Of a DNA stretch of 64,000 bases, positions 35,732 through 44,968 are shown piece after piece (the stretch's first letter is position 1; each line of letters begins with the position of its first letter). Source of the DNA: Bradyrhizobium sp. CCBAU 51627 (GTDB lineage: Bacteria > Pseudomonadota > Alphaproteobacteria > Rhizobiales > Xanthobacteraceae); the NCBI RefSeq assembly GCF_028128765.1, contig NZ_LBJG01000011.1, positions 1 through 64,000 of the forward strand. Reading direction: 5' to 3'. The notes under the pieces are model-generated. The model saw only the letters and a list, made by a program, of their open reading frames with translations. It made no database searches and was not told where the DNA came from. Made by a program: the position numbers and the translations under genes.

Positions 35732-36089
35732 TGGCGGAAAGCACGTGGGGGATCGGGACAGACAGCCGGTGGCGTCAATCAGCGCTGCGTAGCCGGCGGG
35801 GTTGCGGTCTCTGGCAGCCTCCGGTCATGAAAAACGCTCACGGGACCTAAAAAATGTAGGTGCTTGGCTTAAACCCATGAAAAACGTTCTCGGCCATGAA
35901 TTTCGTTGGCGATCTCGCCTTCGGATCTGACATCATGAAAAAGCTTCGCCAAAGATAAATCTTGCGAAAAATCTTCACGCCATCCAAATTGCAGCGTCCG
36001 CCCGCGGCGCCAAAGGGATAGCAAATCGAAGAGCTGCCCGCGCCCAACCGCTCAATACGCTAATTAGGCCAGAGACCTGTTGTGTTCAG
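35732..36089. other. No gene found
   Basis: DNA between the Fic fragment and the metY-like pseudogene. There is a pair of short similar stretches (catgaaaaacgctcacgg near 35825 and catgaaaaacgttctcggcc near 35877), perhaps a small duplication. No coding sequence, IS end or hairpin terminator was recognised. Confidence 0.3.
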
Positions 36090-36833
36090 CCGGAATAGGC
36101 CTCGTCAGGCTTGTTCAGCAGCGGGAATCGGTCGGCATGCGCCGCCCAGTCGAAACTGCCGCCGTCCACGATGGCGACGCCAATCGCGGTGCCGTGGCCG
36201 CCGATCTATTTGGTCGTGGAATAGACCACCACCGCGGCGCCGTGCTCGAACGGACGCGCAATCAGTGGCGAGGCCGTGTTGTCGAGAATCAGCGGCACGC
36301 CCAGCGAGCGGCCGATATCCGCGACCTCCTTGATCGGGACCCTTTCAGCTTGGGGTTCGGGAGCGGCTCGTCGAAATAGGCCCGCGTCTTTGCGTCGGTC
36401 GCGCGGCGGAAGTTTTCGGGGTCAGCGGGATCGACGAACCGGACCTCGATGCCGAACTGCTTCAGGGTCTGCGAGAGCAGCGTCCAGGTCCGCCGTAGAG
36501 ATCGGTCGAGGACACGATGTTGTCGCCGGCCTGCGCGATATTGAAGATCGCGAAGGCGGAGGCAGTCTGCCCCGAGGCGACGGCAAGGGCAGCCGCCCCG
36601 CCCTCCAATGCGGCGAGCCGCGTCTCGAACGCCTCCTGAGTCGGATTGCCGATGCGGGTATAGATCGGGCCGAGTTGCTCGAGCGCGAACAGGCGCGAGG
36701 CGTGATCGGCATTCTCGAACTGGAACGACGTGGTCTGGTAGATCGGAACCGCCACTGCGCCGGTGGCGGGATCGGTGCGGTACGATCCACCGTGCAACGC
36801 CAGCGTCTCGAAATTCCGGGTTTCCAAGGCCAT
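36090..36833 (-). pseudogene. O-acetylhomoserine sulfhydrylase (MetY-like), broken
   Basis: From ATG 36833 the sequence reads as a Cys/Met-metabolism PLP enzyme: [55 protein letters not shown]. The frame is lost near 36500 (DLYGG followed by a shift), lost again near 36340 (LPNPKL to [13 protein letters not shown]), and the PLP-lysine motif STTK is followed by a TAG stop where Tyr is usual. The homology ends at about 36090 in a TGA after PDEAYSG, less than two thirds of a normal 430-aa enzyme. Not functional. Confidence 0.85.
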
Positions 36834-37023
36834 CTGCAATTCCCTTTCGATCTCGAAGGTGCGCGACGTGTGCGGCTCGGCATGCTTGTCGAGCGCCAGC
36901 TTGGCGAGCACCACGGGGTGATAGAGATACGGCTTGATGGCGGCGATGATCTCGATGCGCTCGGTCAACGAAGGGGGTCTAAGCGAGGCGCCTTGAATCT
37001 GGGTTAGCGGCTTCCGTCGACTG

Positions 37024-38025
37024 CTATTTCTGCCGGCGCACAAATGAGATGGGATATGCGGCCGATCTCGCATCGATCATGGGGTCTTGCGGCTCGATCC
37101 CAGATGGAAGCGCGTTTGGCAGGAATAGCAATGCCTGTTGTGCTGCATCATTGTTTCGTACGACCTCTCTTACCGAAACGGTCCCCAGCTCTACAATTTG
37201 GCGGGTGTCGGGCCATGCAATTGATGGATCATCGAGCTTGTCTTCCGGGGCAGGAACTTGAATCACCAACTTGAAGTCCACCGGACCCTGCTCAACTCGT
37301 GTCTGGATTTCAGCGTTCAAGTAGTCGTTGCCCTTTTTGCTCGCTTCATCGTCGCTCAGAAAATGAGCGCCGGCCATCGGGAGAAATTGATAGCGGCCAA
37401 ACGTGACCAGCCCCTCGTTATTGGTAAACTTGAACGTATTGACGCCGAAGTACGGCAGCGTGCCGTAACTCACGGGTGCTGGTTTTGGCGCAGTCAAGAA
37501 CGCCTTCGCGACAGGATGGCTTGTCAGATAATTATCGAGAGGTGTCGGCTTGGTTGCCTTCGCGCCACTGTTTCCCAGCGCTATCAGCAAGTCCCGGAAA
37601 TCGTCCGCCGTGGGTGAGGGAAAGCCGTTGAACGAGTGGGCCACTATGTCGCTGTCGCTGCCGTCGGGCAGCTTGAATTTGATTGCCAATCCACGAGGAC
37701 TAGCAAGCCCCTGATTGTCTGGAATGTCTGGAATACCGGCAAAATTCGAAAATCGAACCGTTACGGGGACCTCCGTTTGCTGCAAGTGAGGCGCCTTGCT
37801 GATGACGGACGCCGTCGAGCTAGGCTTGAAATTCCCCTCAAGCACAATGCCCTTCGCATGAACGGCGCGCGCGCCAGGATGTGAGCCGAACACCCCATTC
37901 AAGGCGTCAACGAGCTCTTCAGGCGTCGCCGCCTGCACAGCAGGTGTAGCGCACGTCTGAGCGCTGGCAGCGCCGATTGGCTCCAGAGACATCGCGAAAA
38001 GGAAGAGCAGCAACGCGCGGTGCAT
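37024..38025 (-). CDS. Catalase-related peroxidase (SrpA family), exported
   Basis: A 333-aa protein with a signal peptide ([21 protein letters not shown], cleavage near AQT). It carries the mini-catalase motifs: the catalytic His in [12 protein letters not shown] (residue about 56), [29 protein letters not shown], and the C-terminal YPISFVRR. SrpA-type proteins are periplasmic heme peroxidases of about 330-350 aa. I choose the ATG at 38025, preceded by GGAG; a TTG at 38031 is also in frame. It stands alone, with the tautomerase upstream on the same strand. Likely role: removal of peroxides outside the cytoplasm. Confidence 0.85.
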   Translation of the reverse strand: MHRALLLFLFAMSLEPIGAASAQTCATPAVQAATPEELVDALNGVFGSHPGARAVHAKGIVLEGNFKPSSTASVISKAPHLQQTEVPVTVRFSNFAGIPDIPDNQGLASPRGLAIKFKLPDGSDSDIVAHSFNGFPSPTADDFRDLLIALGNSGAKATKPTPLDNYLTSHPVAKAFLTAPKPAPVSYGTLPYFGVNTFKFTNNEGLVTFGRYQFLPMAGAHFLSDDEASKKGNDYLNAEIQTRVEQGPVDFKLVIQVPAPEDKLDDPSIAWPDTRQIVELGTVSVREVVRNNDAAQQALLFLPNALPSGIEPQDPMIDARSAAYPISFVRRQK

Positions 38026-38157
38026 GGTCAAGCTCCAGGAAATAGGTCACCGTCCCACGAGCCCAGCGTGGGAGCGATCGCATTTGACGCCACCTTCGCC
38101 GACGGCGTGCACAGGAAAGGGAGGATCGGTGTATGAGTTCGAGGCCACCGTGGCCGT

Positions 38158-38550
38158 CTAATGCAACTCACCTGTCAAGAACTGCGCTCGTCCCAAACCA
38201 AACGACCAGTCCTCGTCGGCATTGATCACAAAGTTGATAACGAGATCCGTGGGTGCTATTCCGCACGCCGACGACAACCTCTCAGCCAGCACTCGATAGA
38301 ATTCGACTTTCGATGCTCTCTCCCGTGGACGGCTGGTCAACTGCAAGATGACCAGCCTGTCAGTACGCTCGAAGCCAAGACCAGTGTCGAGCGCAACTAC
38401 GCGAGACCGCGGATGAAGATGCACAACCTGGTAGCGGTCGCGGGCCGGTACGTGGAGCGTCTCAACAAGCACTTCATGCGTTATGTCCAGCAGCTTTTGG
38501 AGTTCCCCATCGCTCCAGCCCTCGATCAAATCAAACCTGAGAAATGGCAT
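38158..38550 (-). CDS. Tautomerase-superfamily protein
   Basis: A 130-aa protein starting MPFLRFDLIEGWSD, with the N-terminal proline that is the catalytic base in 4-oxalocrotonate tautomerase and MIF relatives. The C-terminal part (TDLVINFVINADEDWSFG) matches the tautomerase_2 family. The substrate is unknown. It lies upstream of the catalase-like gene on the same strand, with a 130-base gap, so co-transcription is uncertain. Confidence 0.8.
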   Translation of the reverse strand: MPFLRFDLIEGWSDGELQKLLDITHEVLVETLHVPARDRYQVVHLHPRSRVVALDTGLGFERTDRLVILQLTSRPRERASKVEFYRVLAERLSSACGIAPTDLVINFVINADEDWSFGLGRAQFLTGELH

Positions 38551-38997
38551 TGAGAGCCTCTTGTCCGACTGACGTTCGAGCCGCCTGGTTGGGATCTACG
38601 CTTTCTAGTCGCGGCGAGCGCGCCAGCACACTCCCGTAGATTGCAATCATGACTCTTTGATGCGCCGCCAACACCTCGCCACATGAAAACGCGCAACACC
38701 GGTTGCACGTTTCCACCAAGGCGAAGCAGAACATTAGAAATTCAGATGACCATCATCACGTCACGAGATGACCACGACTCACCACGCTTGATTCTCCGAG
38801 CAAAAGCCGCGGAAAGCATGCTGAACGCGCAGCGATCGCCGAACTAGCCGGAGCATGTTCGCAAAAAAGCGCGACAGAGCGCGCGGCCAAGCAGATCAGC
38901 AGCATCATTGCGATTTCCGCAACAATATGTTGTTGCGTGACGGCATTCCCGACTTGTCCGGCTGCAAGTATGAGGAACTGCAAAGGAGAAGAGATCA
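38551..38997 (+). promoter_or_regulatory. Intergenic region with a palindrome before the GST gene
   Basis: No gene is seen in these 447 bases. CGCAACAATATGTTGTTGCG (38918-38937) is a 20-base near-palindrome (CGCAACA-N6-TGTTGCG) about 60 bases before the GST start, well placed as an operator. The divergent tautomerase gene starts at the other end. Confidence 0.5.
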
Positions 38998-39606
38998 ATG
39001 AACCAACCAATTCGACTCTACGGCGGGAAGTTGTCGGGTCACAGCCATCGTGTGGAGTTGTTTCTCCGGCTTCTCGATCTGCCGTTCGAGTTTGTCGCTA
39101 CGCCGCCACCTGATCGCAAGACTCCGGCGTTTCTGGCAATGAATGCATTTGGTGAGATCCCGGTCATCGACGACAGTGGCGTCACCATCGCTGACTCAAA
39201 TGCGATTCTTGTTTACCTCGCCACTCGTTACGACGAGTCCAGGACATGGCTTCCCGTGGAGGCGACTGAACTCGCGCAGGTTCAGCGATGGCTCTCCGTC
39301 GCGGCGGGCCCCCTCGCGTTCGGTCCAGCAACTGCGCGCCTCGGCACCGTGTTTGGACGATCGGTCGATCGTGAGCGGTCAACCGAGATAGCGGACCGGC
39401 TCTTCAGGGTGATGGACGAGCATCTGGCACAACGAAGATTCGTCGCTACAGACGTGCCCACAGTTGCTGACATCGCGTGCTACAGTTATACGCGCGCGGC
39501 ACCGGAAGGCGGCGTGTCATTGGACCCTCATCCGAACATCGTTCGATGGCTCGAGCGTATCGAAGCATTGCCAAGGTTCGAGCCAATGCCGCCGGCGCCC
39601 CGATAG
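38998..39606 (+). CDS. Glutathione S-transferase
   Basis: A 202-aa protein with an N-terminal thioredoxin-like fold (IRLYGGKLSGHSHRVELFLR, NAFGEIPVIDDSGVTIADSN with the cis-Pro and the Ser/Asn glutathione contacts) and an all-helical C-terminal domain (VPTVADIACYSY). GSTs conjugate glutathione to electrophiles. ATG preceded by AAAGGAGAAG. The next gene starts 23 bases downstream and is probably in the same operon, which suggests stress or detoxification. Confidence 0.9.
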   Translation: MNQPIRLYGGKLSGHSHRVELFLRLLDLPFEFVATPPPDRKTPAFLAMNAFGEIPVIDDSGVTIADSNAILVYLATRYDESRTWLPVEATELAQVQRWLSVAAGPLAFGPATARLGTVFGRSVDRERSTEIADRLFRVMDEHLAQRRFVATDVPTVADIACYSYTRAAPEGGVSLDPHPNIVRWLERIEALPRFEPMPPAPR

Positions 39607-39628
39607 ACGCCTGGTAGAGGGGTGCATC

Positions 39629-40603
39629 ATGATGCCAGAACGCGGCTCGTCTCCGTTTCACCCAGGTGAGCTCGAGGTCCAGGAACGGGCGGGTGTCGGC
39701 GACGGCGTCCGGAAGCGTGCGCAGGTTGCAATACGAAAGGAGATGCCCGAGCAGCATCGGGAGTTTTTCGGGAACCTGACCTATGTCTTTGTTGGATCGG
39801 CCGATCGGGACGGCCAGCCGAGCGCATCGATCTTGGTCGGACCGAGGGGGTTCATGTCGTCGCCAGATCCGGCACGCCTGCTGGTGAGGGCCGAACGGTC
39901 TAAAGACGATCCTTTGAGTAAAAATCTCGTGGTTGGCACAAATTTGGGATTGCTAGGCCTAGACCTGACCAACCGACGGCGAAATAGGCTCAACGGACGA
40001 GTTGTAAGCGCCGACGCCGAGGGCTTTGAGCTGCTTGTGCATCAAAGCTTCGGCAATTGCCCGAAGTATATTCAGGTTCGCCAAAACATAACCGCGAATA
40101 AGCTCTGCTCTGACAAAAGACGGAGATTGGAATTCAAGCAGCTCGACGAGCCGATTAAGCGCGTCATTCAAAACGCGGACACATTTTTCGTGGCGTCCTG
40201 CACTCCCGCATACGATGGAGAGCCCGGCACCTATGACTGCGATATATCTCATCGTGGCGGCCGGCCCGGTTTCGTCCATGCCACCGATCGCGAGATCACC
40301 GTGCCAGACTTTTCTGGCAACCTCTATTACAACACGCTGGGCAACTTTTCAGTCCATCCATATGCCGCTTTGCTCTTCATCGATTTTCTGACCGGCGATT
40401 TGGTGCACATTCAGGGACGCGTTGAAATTCTTTGGAACGATCCGCCGGTTGCCTCGTACTCTGGTGCCCAGCGGGCCTGGCGCCTATGTATCGAGCATGG
40501 ATACTTCGCGCAAAGTGCGTCGATTCGATCTGGGCCTGACGTCGAATTCTCGCCCTTCACGAGCATGACAGGACTTTGGGACAATGGGCAAGCTTCAGGC
40601 TAA
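39629..40603 (+). CDS. Pyridoxamine 5'-phosphate oxidase-fold protein
   Basis: The frame is open to 39464, but the ATG at 39629 has an AGAGGGG ribosome-binding site and clears the GST gene, giving about 324 aa. Split-barrel flavin-binding motifs are seen: FVGSADRDGQPSASILVGPRG near the start, and in the second half FVASCTPAYDGEPGTYDCDISHRGG and FSGNLYYNTLGNFSVHPYAALLFID. Such proteins bind FMN or F420 and act as oxidoreductases of mostly unknown substrate. Second in an apparent operon after the GST gene. Confidence 0.8.
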   Translation: MMPERGSSPFHPGELEVQERAGVGDGVRKRAQVAIRKEMPEQHREFFGNLTYVFVGSADRDGQPSASILVGPRGFMSSPDPARLLVRAERSKDDPLSKNLVVGTNLGLLGLDLTNRRRNRLNGRVVSADAEGFELLVHQSFGNCPKYIQVRQNITANKLCSDKRRRLEFKQLDEPIKRVIQNADTFFVASCTPAYDGEPGTYDCDISHRGGRPGFVHATDREITVPDFSGNLYYNTLGNFSVHPYAALLFIDFLTGDLVHIQGRVEILWNDPPVASYSGAQRAWRLCIEHGYFAQSASIRSGPDVEFSPFTSMTGLWDNGQASG

Positions 40604-40658
40604 TCGATCGCCTCGGTCGCGTCATCCAATCTAAACCACGTCAGAACGGAGAACTGCG

Positions 40659-41309
40659 TTGTATATACCTCCCGCGTTCAGAGACGATGACCTTGACAAC
40701 ATCCGGGCAAACATCCGCTCCGCCCGGCTGGCCAACCTCGTCACCGCTACCGCAGATGGGCCACTCGCGACGCCGCTGCCGCTCTTTCTTGATGAGACCG
40801 AAGGCGAGCGCGGCGTTCTGTACGGGCATGTCGCAAGGGCAAACCCACAGTGGAATTCGCCCCCGATCGGCGAAGCCCTCGCAATCTTCATGGGGCCGGA
40901 AGCCTATGTGACGCCCTCCTGGTACGCCACCAAGCAAGAAACCGGCAAGGTAGTACCGACATGGAATTACATCGCCGTCCACGCCTATGGCCCGGTCGAA
41001 TTCTTTCACGATCCCGGACGCTTGCTCGAGGTTGTCAAGCGCCTTACAAATATGCACGAGGCGCCGCGCGCAAAGCCCTGGACCGTTGACGAAGCTCCTG
41101 CCGATTTCGTTGCCGCACAATTGCGCGGGATCGTTGGGCTGCGCATTCCCGTCACCCGGTTCGAGGGCAAACGCAAGATGAGTCAGAACCGTCCCGAAGC
41201 TGACCGCACCCGCGTTTCCGCTGGCCTTACAGCGAGCGAGGATCCGCGTGATAGAGAAGTGGGACTGCTCATTCCGGTTCAGAGCAAAGGCGAGAGATCC
41301 TCGACCTAG
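40659..41309 (+). CDS. PaiB-like FMN-binding protein
   Basis: A 216-aa protein with the PaiB signature: MYIPPAFRDDDLDNIRANI at the start, ATPLPLFLDETEG, HVARANPQW, YVTPSWYATKQETGKVVPTWNY and the C-terminal KMSQNRPEADR. The family binds FMN and was described as a negative transcriptional regulator in B. subtilis. It uses a TTG start at 40659, 55 bases after the upstream gene. Fourth-gene neighbour is a LysE-type exporter; all four genes run in the same direction. Confidence 0.85.
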   Translation: MYIPPAFRDDDLDNIRANIRSARLANLVTATADGPLATPLPLFLDETEGERGVLYGHVARANPQWNSPPIGEALAIFMGPEAYVTPSWYATKQETGKVVPTWNYIAVHAYGPVEFFHDPGRLLEVVKRLTNMHEAPRAKPWTVDEAPADFVAAQLRGIVGLRIPVTRFEGKRKMSQNRPEADRTRVSAGLTASEDPRDREVGLLIPVQSKGERSST

Positions 41310-41327
41310 CACAGTCACAGGTATACG

Positions 41328-41954
41328 ATGTTCAGCTTTCAAAGCTCGCTTCTGTTCTTGGCAGCAGCCCTCGTTGTCGCGATCACGCCGGGGCCAGGCA
41401 TCTTCTACATCGTAGCGCGAACGCTTGCCGGCGGGCGCTCGGAAGGACTGGCATCTAGCGTGGGCCTCGGTCTCGGCGGGCTCGTTCACGTTCTCGCCGG
41501 CGCTATCGGCTTATCTGCGCTCGTGATGGCAAGCACTGAGGCATTCACCTTCCTGAAGATCGCGGGAGCCCTCTATCTCATCTGGCTCGGCATCAAGACA
41601 TGGCGCGAAGCCCGCATCGTGGAACCAACAGCGGTTCAAACGACAGGGGCGTATCGTGCCTTTCGCGAAGGCATCCTGGTCGAGGCGCTCAACCCGAAGA
41701 CGGCGGCATTCTTTCTCGCGTTTATCCCGCAATTCGTAGATCCGACCGCGCACGTCGCCGAGCAGTTTATCGTACTTGGGCTCGTCTCGGTTGCACTGAA
41801 CACAAGTGTCGACTTGGTCGTGACCTATTGGGCTGCAAAAGCGAGAGCGGGACTTGCAAAGCGACCATCATTCATTGCCAGGACACGACAAGCGTCGGGC
41901 GCCGTCATGTGCGGACTGGGAACAACGTTATTATTTGCTCGTCGTGCAACTTGA
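41328..41954 (+). CDS. LysE/RhtB-family amino-acid exporter
   Basis: A 208-aa membrane protein with about six hydrophobic segments and the LysE/RhtB motif ITPGPGIFYIVARTLAGGRSEG near the N-terminus, plus GALYLIWLGIKTWR and FREGILVEALNPKTAAFFLAF. Family members export amino acids or related small molecules. It starts 18 bases after the PaiB-like gene, so it is probably in the same operon. Confidence 0.88.
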   Translation: MFSFQSSLLFLAAALVVAITPGPGIFYIVARTLAGGRSEGLASSVGLGLGGLVHVLAGAIGLSALVMASTEAFTFLKIAGALYLIWLGIKTWREARIVEPTAVQTTGAYRAFREGILVEALNPKTAAFFLAFIPQFVDPTAHVAEQFIVLGLVSVALNTSVDLVVTYWAAKARAGLAKRPSFIARTRQASGAVMCGLGTTLLFARRAT

Positions 41955-42103
41955 AGGCACAGTCAACAGGAAGCTAGTCGCCCTCGTTGGCGCTCAGACC
42001 GATGGGCTCCCCATCGATGCGTCATGAACTTCCGCTTCGCGACCGTACTGAGCCATTTTCAACGGGCTCTCGCTTGCGACGGACGAACAAGGAGAAGGCA
42101 ACA

Positions 42104-42484
42104 ATGAGCAGGGAAGCAATCAATGCTCCAGGCGCCGCAGCAGTCGGACCCTACTCCCATGGGGTGCTGATAAACGGCTTCGTCTATCTTTCCGGTCAGA
42201 CTCCAATCGATGGCGCTACTGGCCGATTGGTCGACGGTGACATAGAGGCCCAGGTGCATCAGTGCTTCCGCAACCTTGGGGCGGCGCTGGAAGCGGCAAG
42301 TCTTTCCTTCGACAATGTCGTCAAATGCAATGTCTTCTTGACGGACATGCAAGACTTTGCCGCCATGAACTCGGTCTACGCCAAGCACTTCTCGAAGCCC
42401 TATCCGGCACGCACAACGATAGGCGTCGCCTCGCTGCCACTGGGAGCGAAGGTTGAGATCGAGATGATTGCAGCCTTGCCCTGA
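42104..42484 (+). CDS. RidA-family enamine/imine deaminase
   Basis: The 126-aa product from ATG 42104 (GGAGAAGG upstream) is a standard RidA/YjgF/YER057c protein: PGAAAVGPYSHGVLINGFVY, SGQTPID, the conserved VVKCNVFLTDMQDFAAMN, and the active-site Arg in YPARTTIGVASLPLGAKVEIE. RidA hydrolyses reactive enamine/imine intermediates formed by PLP enzymes. The frame is open further upstream, but the ATG at 42104 matches the family N-terminus. A 149-base gap separates it from lysE. Confidence 0.92.
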   Translation: MSREAINAPGAAAVGPYSHGVLINGFVYLSGQTPIDGATGRLVDGDIEAQVHQCFRNLGAALEAASLSFDNVVKCNVFLTDMQDFAAMNSVYAKHFSKPYPARTTIGVASLPLGAKVEIEMIAALP

Positions 42485-42544
42485 GTTATTGTCCGTGCCG
42501 CACGCCAAGAGCCAATTTCAAAGCGCCCCGGCACCTTGGGTGGG

Positions 42545-43774
42545 TTAGCCTCGTGTGGGCCCGTCGCGAGATTCTGCTCTCCGTGCGGAAGTGAAAGTTC
42601 CGACTCCGGATTCGATCATGAACGCGAGTGCGAGGGCGCAAACGGCGATGAGGAACAACAGACGATAGCTCCCTCCGCTGTTCTGAAAGACAAAAGACAA
42701 CCCGAATGCCGCCAGCGCTTGCATGACAGCAAAGCTGGTGGTCGCCACGCTCCAAGCGACTTTCTGGGAGCCATGATCGTGCGGCACCAGTTCGTGAACA
42801 CGTCCAAGCACCAAGATCACGATACCCGGCGTGAATGCTCCCATGACCAGGCTCGAGAACGCGAGAGAAACTGTTCCCAGATACAGCGCTGGTAATCCGA
42901 CCGCAAAGGCCTGGAGAGCGTAGGCGATGAGCAACGCGCTGCGTGGCCCGATCCGGTCGGCCAGTTGGCCAGTCAGCAAAGGTCCGACGATCGCACCGGC
43001 ACCGAAGAGGACCCAATAGTGTGCACCAGCCTGCACACCCTGCCCAAGGCCGCGCGCCACGAAGTCGACTAGAAACAGCATGTGGGGAACGAGCCCCACT
43101 GCGTTAAGGCCGTACTCGATATAGAGAATCCATAGGGGAAGTGCTCTTCGGGGGGCGCGGGTGCGGATTGGAAGCGTTGGTGGCGGCGCCGTGGGCCATC
43201 CGCGCCATGCCACCACGGTCAACACGAGTGCTAGAACTCCGAGGCCCATCCACGCTTGCTTTAAACCACGATCGAGCAGCAGCGGCACGAGAGTGCCAGA
43301 CGCGGCAATGCCCACGCCCACGCCGGTGAAGATGATGCCGCCGGCAAGGCCACGCCGCGAGGGCGCCACGTGTGAAAGAACGGTCGGCGCCGCCAGGACC
43401 ATAAGGACACCGCCCGCAAAACCCGAAGCAAGGCGCCAGGTAAAAAACCAGGCGAACGAGACCGGGAACGCGCAGGCGATGAAAGCGGCCGACGCGAGCA
43501 GCATCATCATACGTATCAAAGAAGCCGCCGAACTGAACTTGAGCATGGGATGCGCCACCAAGGCACCGGCCAGATAGCCGGCAAGGTTCGCTGCCCCGAT
43601 GTAGGCAGCGGCAGAGGCGCCGAACCAATGCGCTCCGACTACGGCCGGGAGCAGTGGCGTGTAAGCGAAACGTGCGAGCCCTATTCCAACCAGCGTTGCG
43701 CATAGGCCGGCTGAAACTGCGGGCCACATCCGCGACGCTGGTGCCCATATTGACACAGTGTCCTGGCGGTCCAT
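42545..43774 (-). CDS. MFS transporter, YbfB/YjiJ family
   Basis: A roughly 409-aa protein with about 12 membrane segments and the YbfB/YjiJ-type opening AGLCATLVGIGLARFAYTPLLP. A mid-protein loop (GQLADRIGPRSALL) matches the MFS motif between TM segments. Substrate unknown. ATG at 43774 preceded by AGAGGA; the frame extends to a TTG at 43795. It diverges from a LysR gene with a 17-base palindrome between them, so it is likely that regulator's target. Confidence 0.85.
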   Translation of the reverse strand: MDRQDTVSIWAPASRMWPAVSAGLCATLVGIGLARFAYTPLLPAVVGAHWFGASAAAYIGAANLAGYLAGALVAHPMLKFSSAASLIRMMMLLASAAFIACAFPVSFAWFFTWRLASGFAGGVLMVLAAPTVLSHVAPSRRGLAGGIIFTGVGVGIAASGTLVPLLLDRGLKQAWMGLGVLALVLTVVAWRGWPTAPPPTLPIRTRAPRRALPLWILYIEYGLNAVGLVPHMLFLVDFVARGLGQGVQAGAHYWVLFGAGAIVGPLLTGQLADRIGPRSALLIAYALQAFAVGLPALYLGTVSLAFSSLVMGAFTPGIVILVLGRVHELVPHDHGSQKVAWSVATTSFAVMQALAAFGLSFVFQNSGGSYRLLFLIAVCALALAFMIESGVGTFTSARRAESRDGPTRG

Positions 43775-43849
43775 CGGAATGACGCGTCCTCTCAAAAACC
43801 CAGTTGCCGCAAAATACTCCTTCTCCGGAATTACAAAAAATGATTACAT

Positions 43850-43866
43850 GAGATAGTAGCTATCTC
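43850..43866. promoter_or_regulatory. LysR-type palindrome between divergent genes
   Basis: GAGATAGTAGCTATCTC is a perfect inverted repeat (7-bp arms, 3-bp centre) in the intergenic region between the MFS transporter and the LysR gene, 40 bases before the regulator start. Position and form fit an autoregulatory LysR site. Confidence 0.6.
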
Positions 43867-43906
43867 GTCTAGAGATATGTTCCTGTCGTCGTATAGAAGG
43901 TTTCGC

Positions 43907-44791
43907 ATGGATATTTCCGACCTCAAGGTACTCGAGGCCGTATCGCGGCTCGGAAGCATGAGCCGCGCGGCGTCTGAATTGCATACGGTCCAGTCGAACG
44001 TGACCGCCCGCATCCGCGTGCTGGAAGAAGAAATCGGCGTACCCCTGTTGCAACGCCACGCCCGCGGGGCCACACCAACCCCCGCCGGCCGCAGGATACT
44101 TCCCTACGTGGCCCGCATTGCAAAGCTTGTTGCAGACGCACAATCCGCCGCCCGAGATGACGGGGAGCCGAGCGGATCGCTGATGATCGGGAGCCTGGAG
44201 ACGACGACGGCCCTGCGACTTTCTGCCGTGCTGGTGGAGTTTGCGAAGGCGTATCCTGAAGTTCGGCTGGCGATCACGACGGGTACAACGGGAAGATTGT
44301 TGAGTGACGTGCTCGAGTATCGTCTCGACGGAGCGTTCGTCGCTGGCCCGGTTAGCCATCCCGATTTGCAGCATGAAACGTTCTTTCGAGAAGAACTTGT
44401 ACTGGTGACGGCGGTTTCCATCCGCTCGCCCAAGCAACTGACTGCAATCAATGATCTGAAGACGATCGTCTTTCAGATCGGCTGTTCCTACCGTCAGAAG
44501 CTCGAGTCCATTTTGGCCGAAATGGGCATTGCGGTGGCCCAGCCACTCGAGTTCGGATCTCTCGATGCGATCATCAGTTGTGTTGCCGCTGGCCTTGGCG
44601 TCACTCTGCTGCCAAGGGGCGTCATTGCTCCTGCCCTTAAGGACGGCAAAATCGCCGTGCATAAGCTGCCCCCTTCGCGGGCAATGGTAGAAACGGTATT
44701 CGTCCGTCGAGATGACGCCTACGTGTCGAGCGCCATGAAGGCGCTATTCGATCTGCTCAGATCAAAGTCGGTATCAAAGCGCGCCGCCTAA
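43907..44791 (+). CDS. LysR-family transcriptional regulator
   Basis: A 294-aa protein with an N-terminal winged HTH (LKVLEAVSRLGSMSRAASEL then [20 protein letters not shown]) and a periplasmic-binding-like effector domain. Start chosen at ATG 43907 with AGAAGG upstream. It diverges from the MFS transporter and probably regulates it. It is clearly similar to the LysR at 47.5 kb (same LHTVQSNVT motif and IGSxETTxALRL block), so the two look like paralogues. Confidence 0.9.
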   Translation: MDISDLKVLEAVSRLGSMSRAASELHTVQSNVTARIRVLEEEIGVPLLQRHARGATPTPAGRRILPYVARIAKLVADAQSAARDDGEPSGSLMIGSLETTTALRLSAVLVEFAKAYPEVRLAITTGTTGRLLSDVLEYRLDGAFVAGPVSHPDLQHETFFREELVLVTAVSIRSPKQLTAINDLKTIVFQIGCSYRQKLESILAEMGIAVAQPLEFGSLDAIISCVAAGLGVTLLPRGVIAPALKDGKIAVHKLPPSRAMVETVFVRRDDAYVSSAMKALFDLLRSKSVSKRAA

Positions 44792-44803
44792 AATTGCCTC
44801 TGC

Positions 44804-44836
44804 CGAAAGAAAACCCCGCTGCTATGCGCAGCGGGG
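44804..44836 (-). terminator. Intrinsic terminator
   Basis: CCCCGCTGC-TATGC-GCAGCGGGG (44814-44836) forms a nine-base-pair GC stem. On the minus strand it is followed by TTTTCTTTC, so it should end transcripts of the MFS gene at 45-46.3 kb. On the plus strand it lies 22 bases after the LysR stop and may act there too. Confidence 0.75.
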
Positions 44837-44968
44837 AATGCGTCGCAGCATGCCTGGCGACAAGTCTAGGGAGAGACGCATCGCTACCACATCAAGCCCA
44901 GATCAAGACGAGTATCTGTGCAAAGGGTATTGCACGAATGCCGGCGTCAGAGGCGCTATCCTCGTTTT

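Noticed and set aside
39932..39957. Second sigma-54-like sequence (TTGGCAC ... TTGCT)
   Set aside because: Spacing between the two boxes is ten bases instead of five, and it lies inside a coding region.
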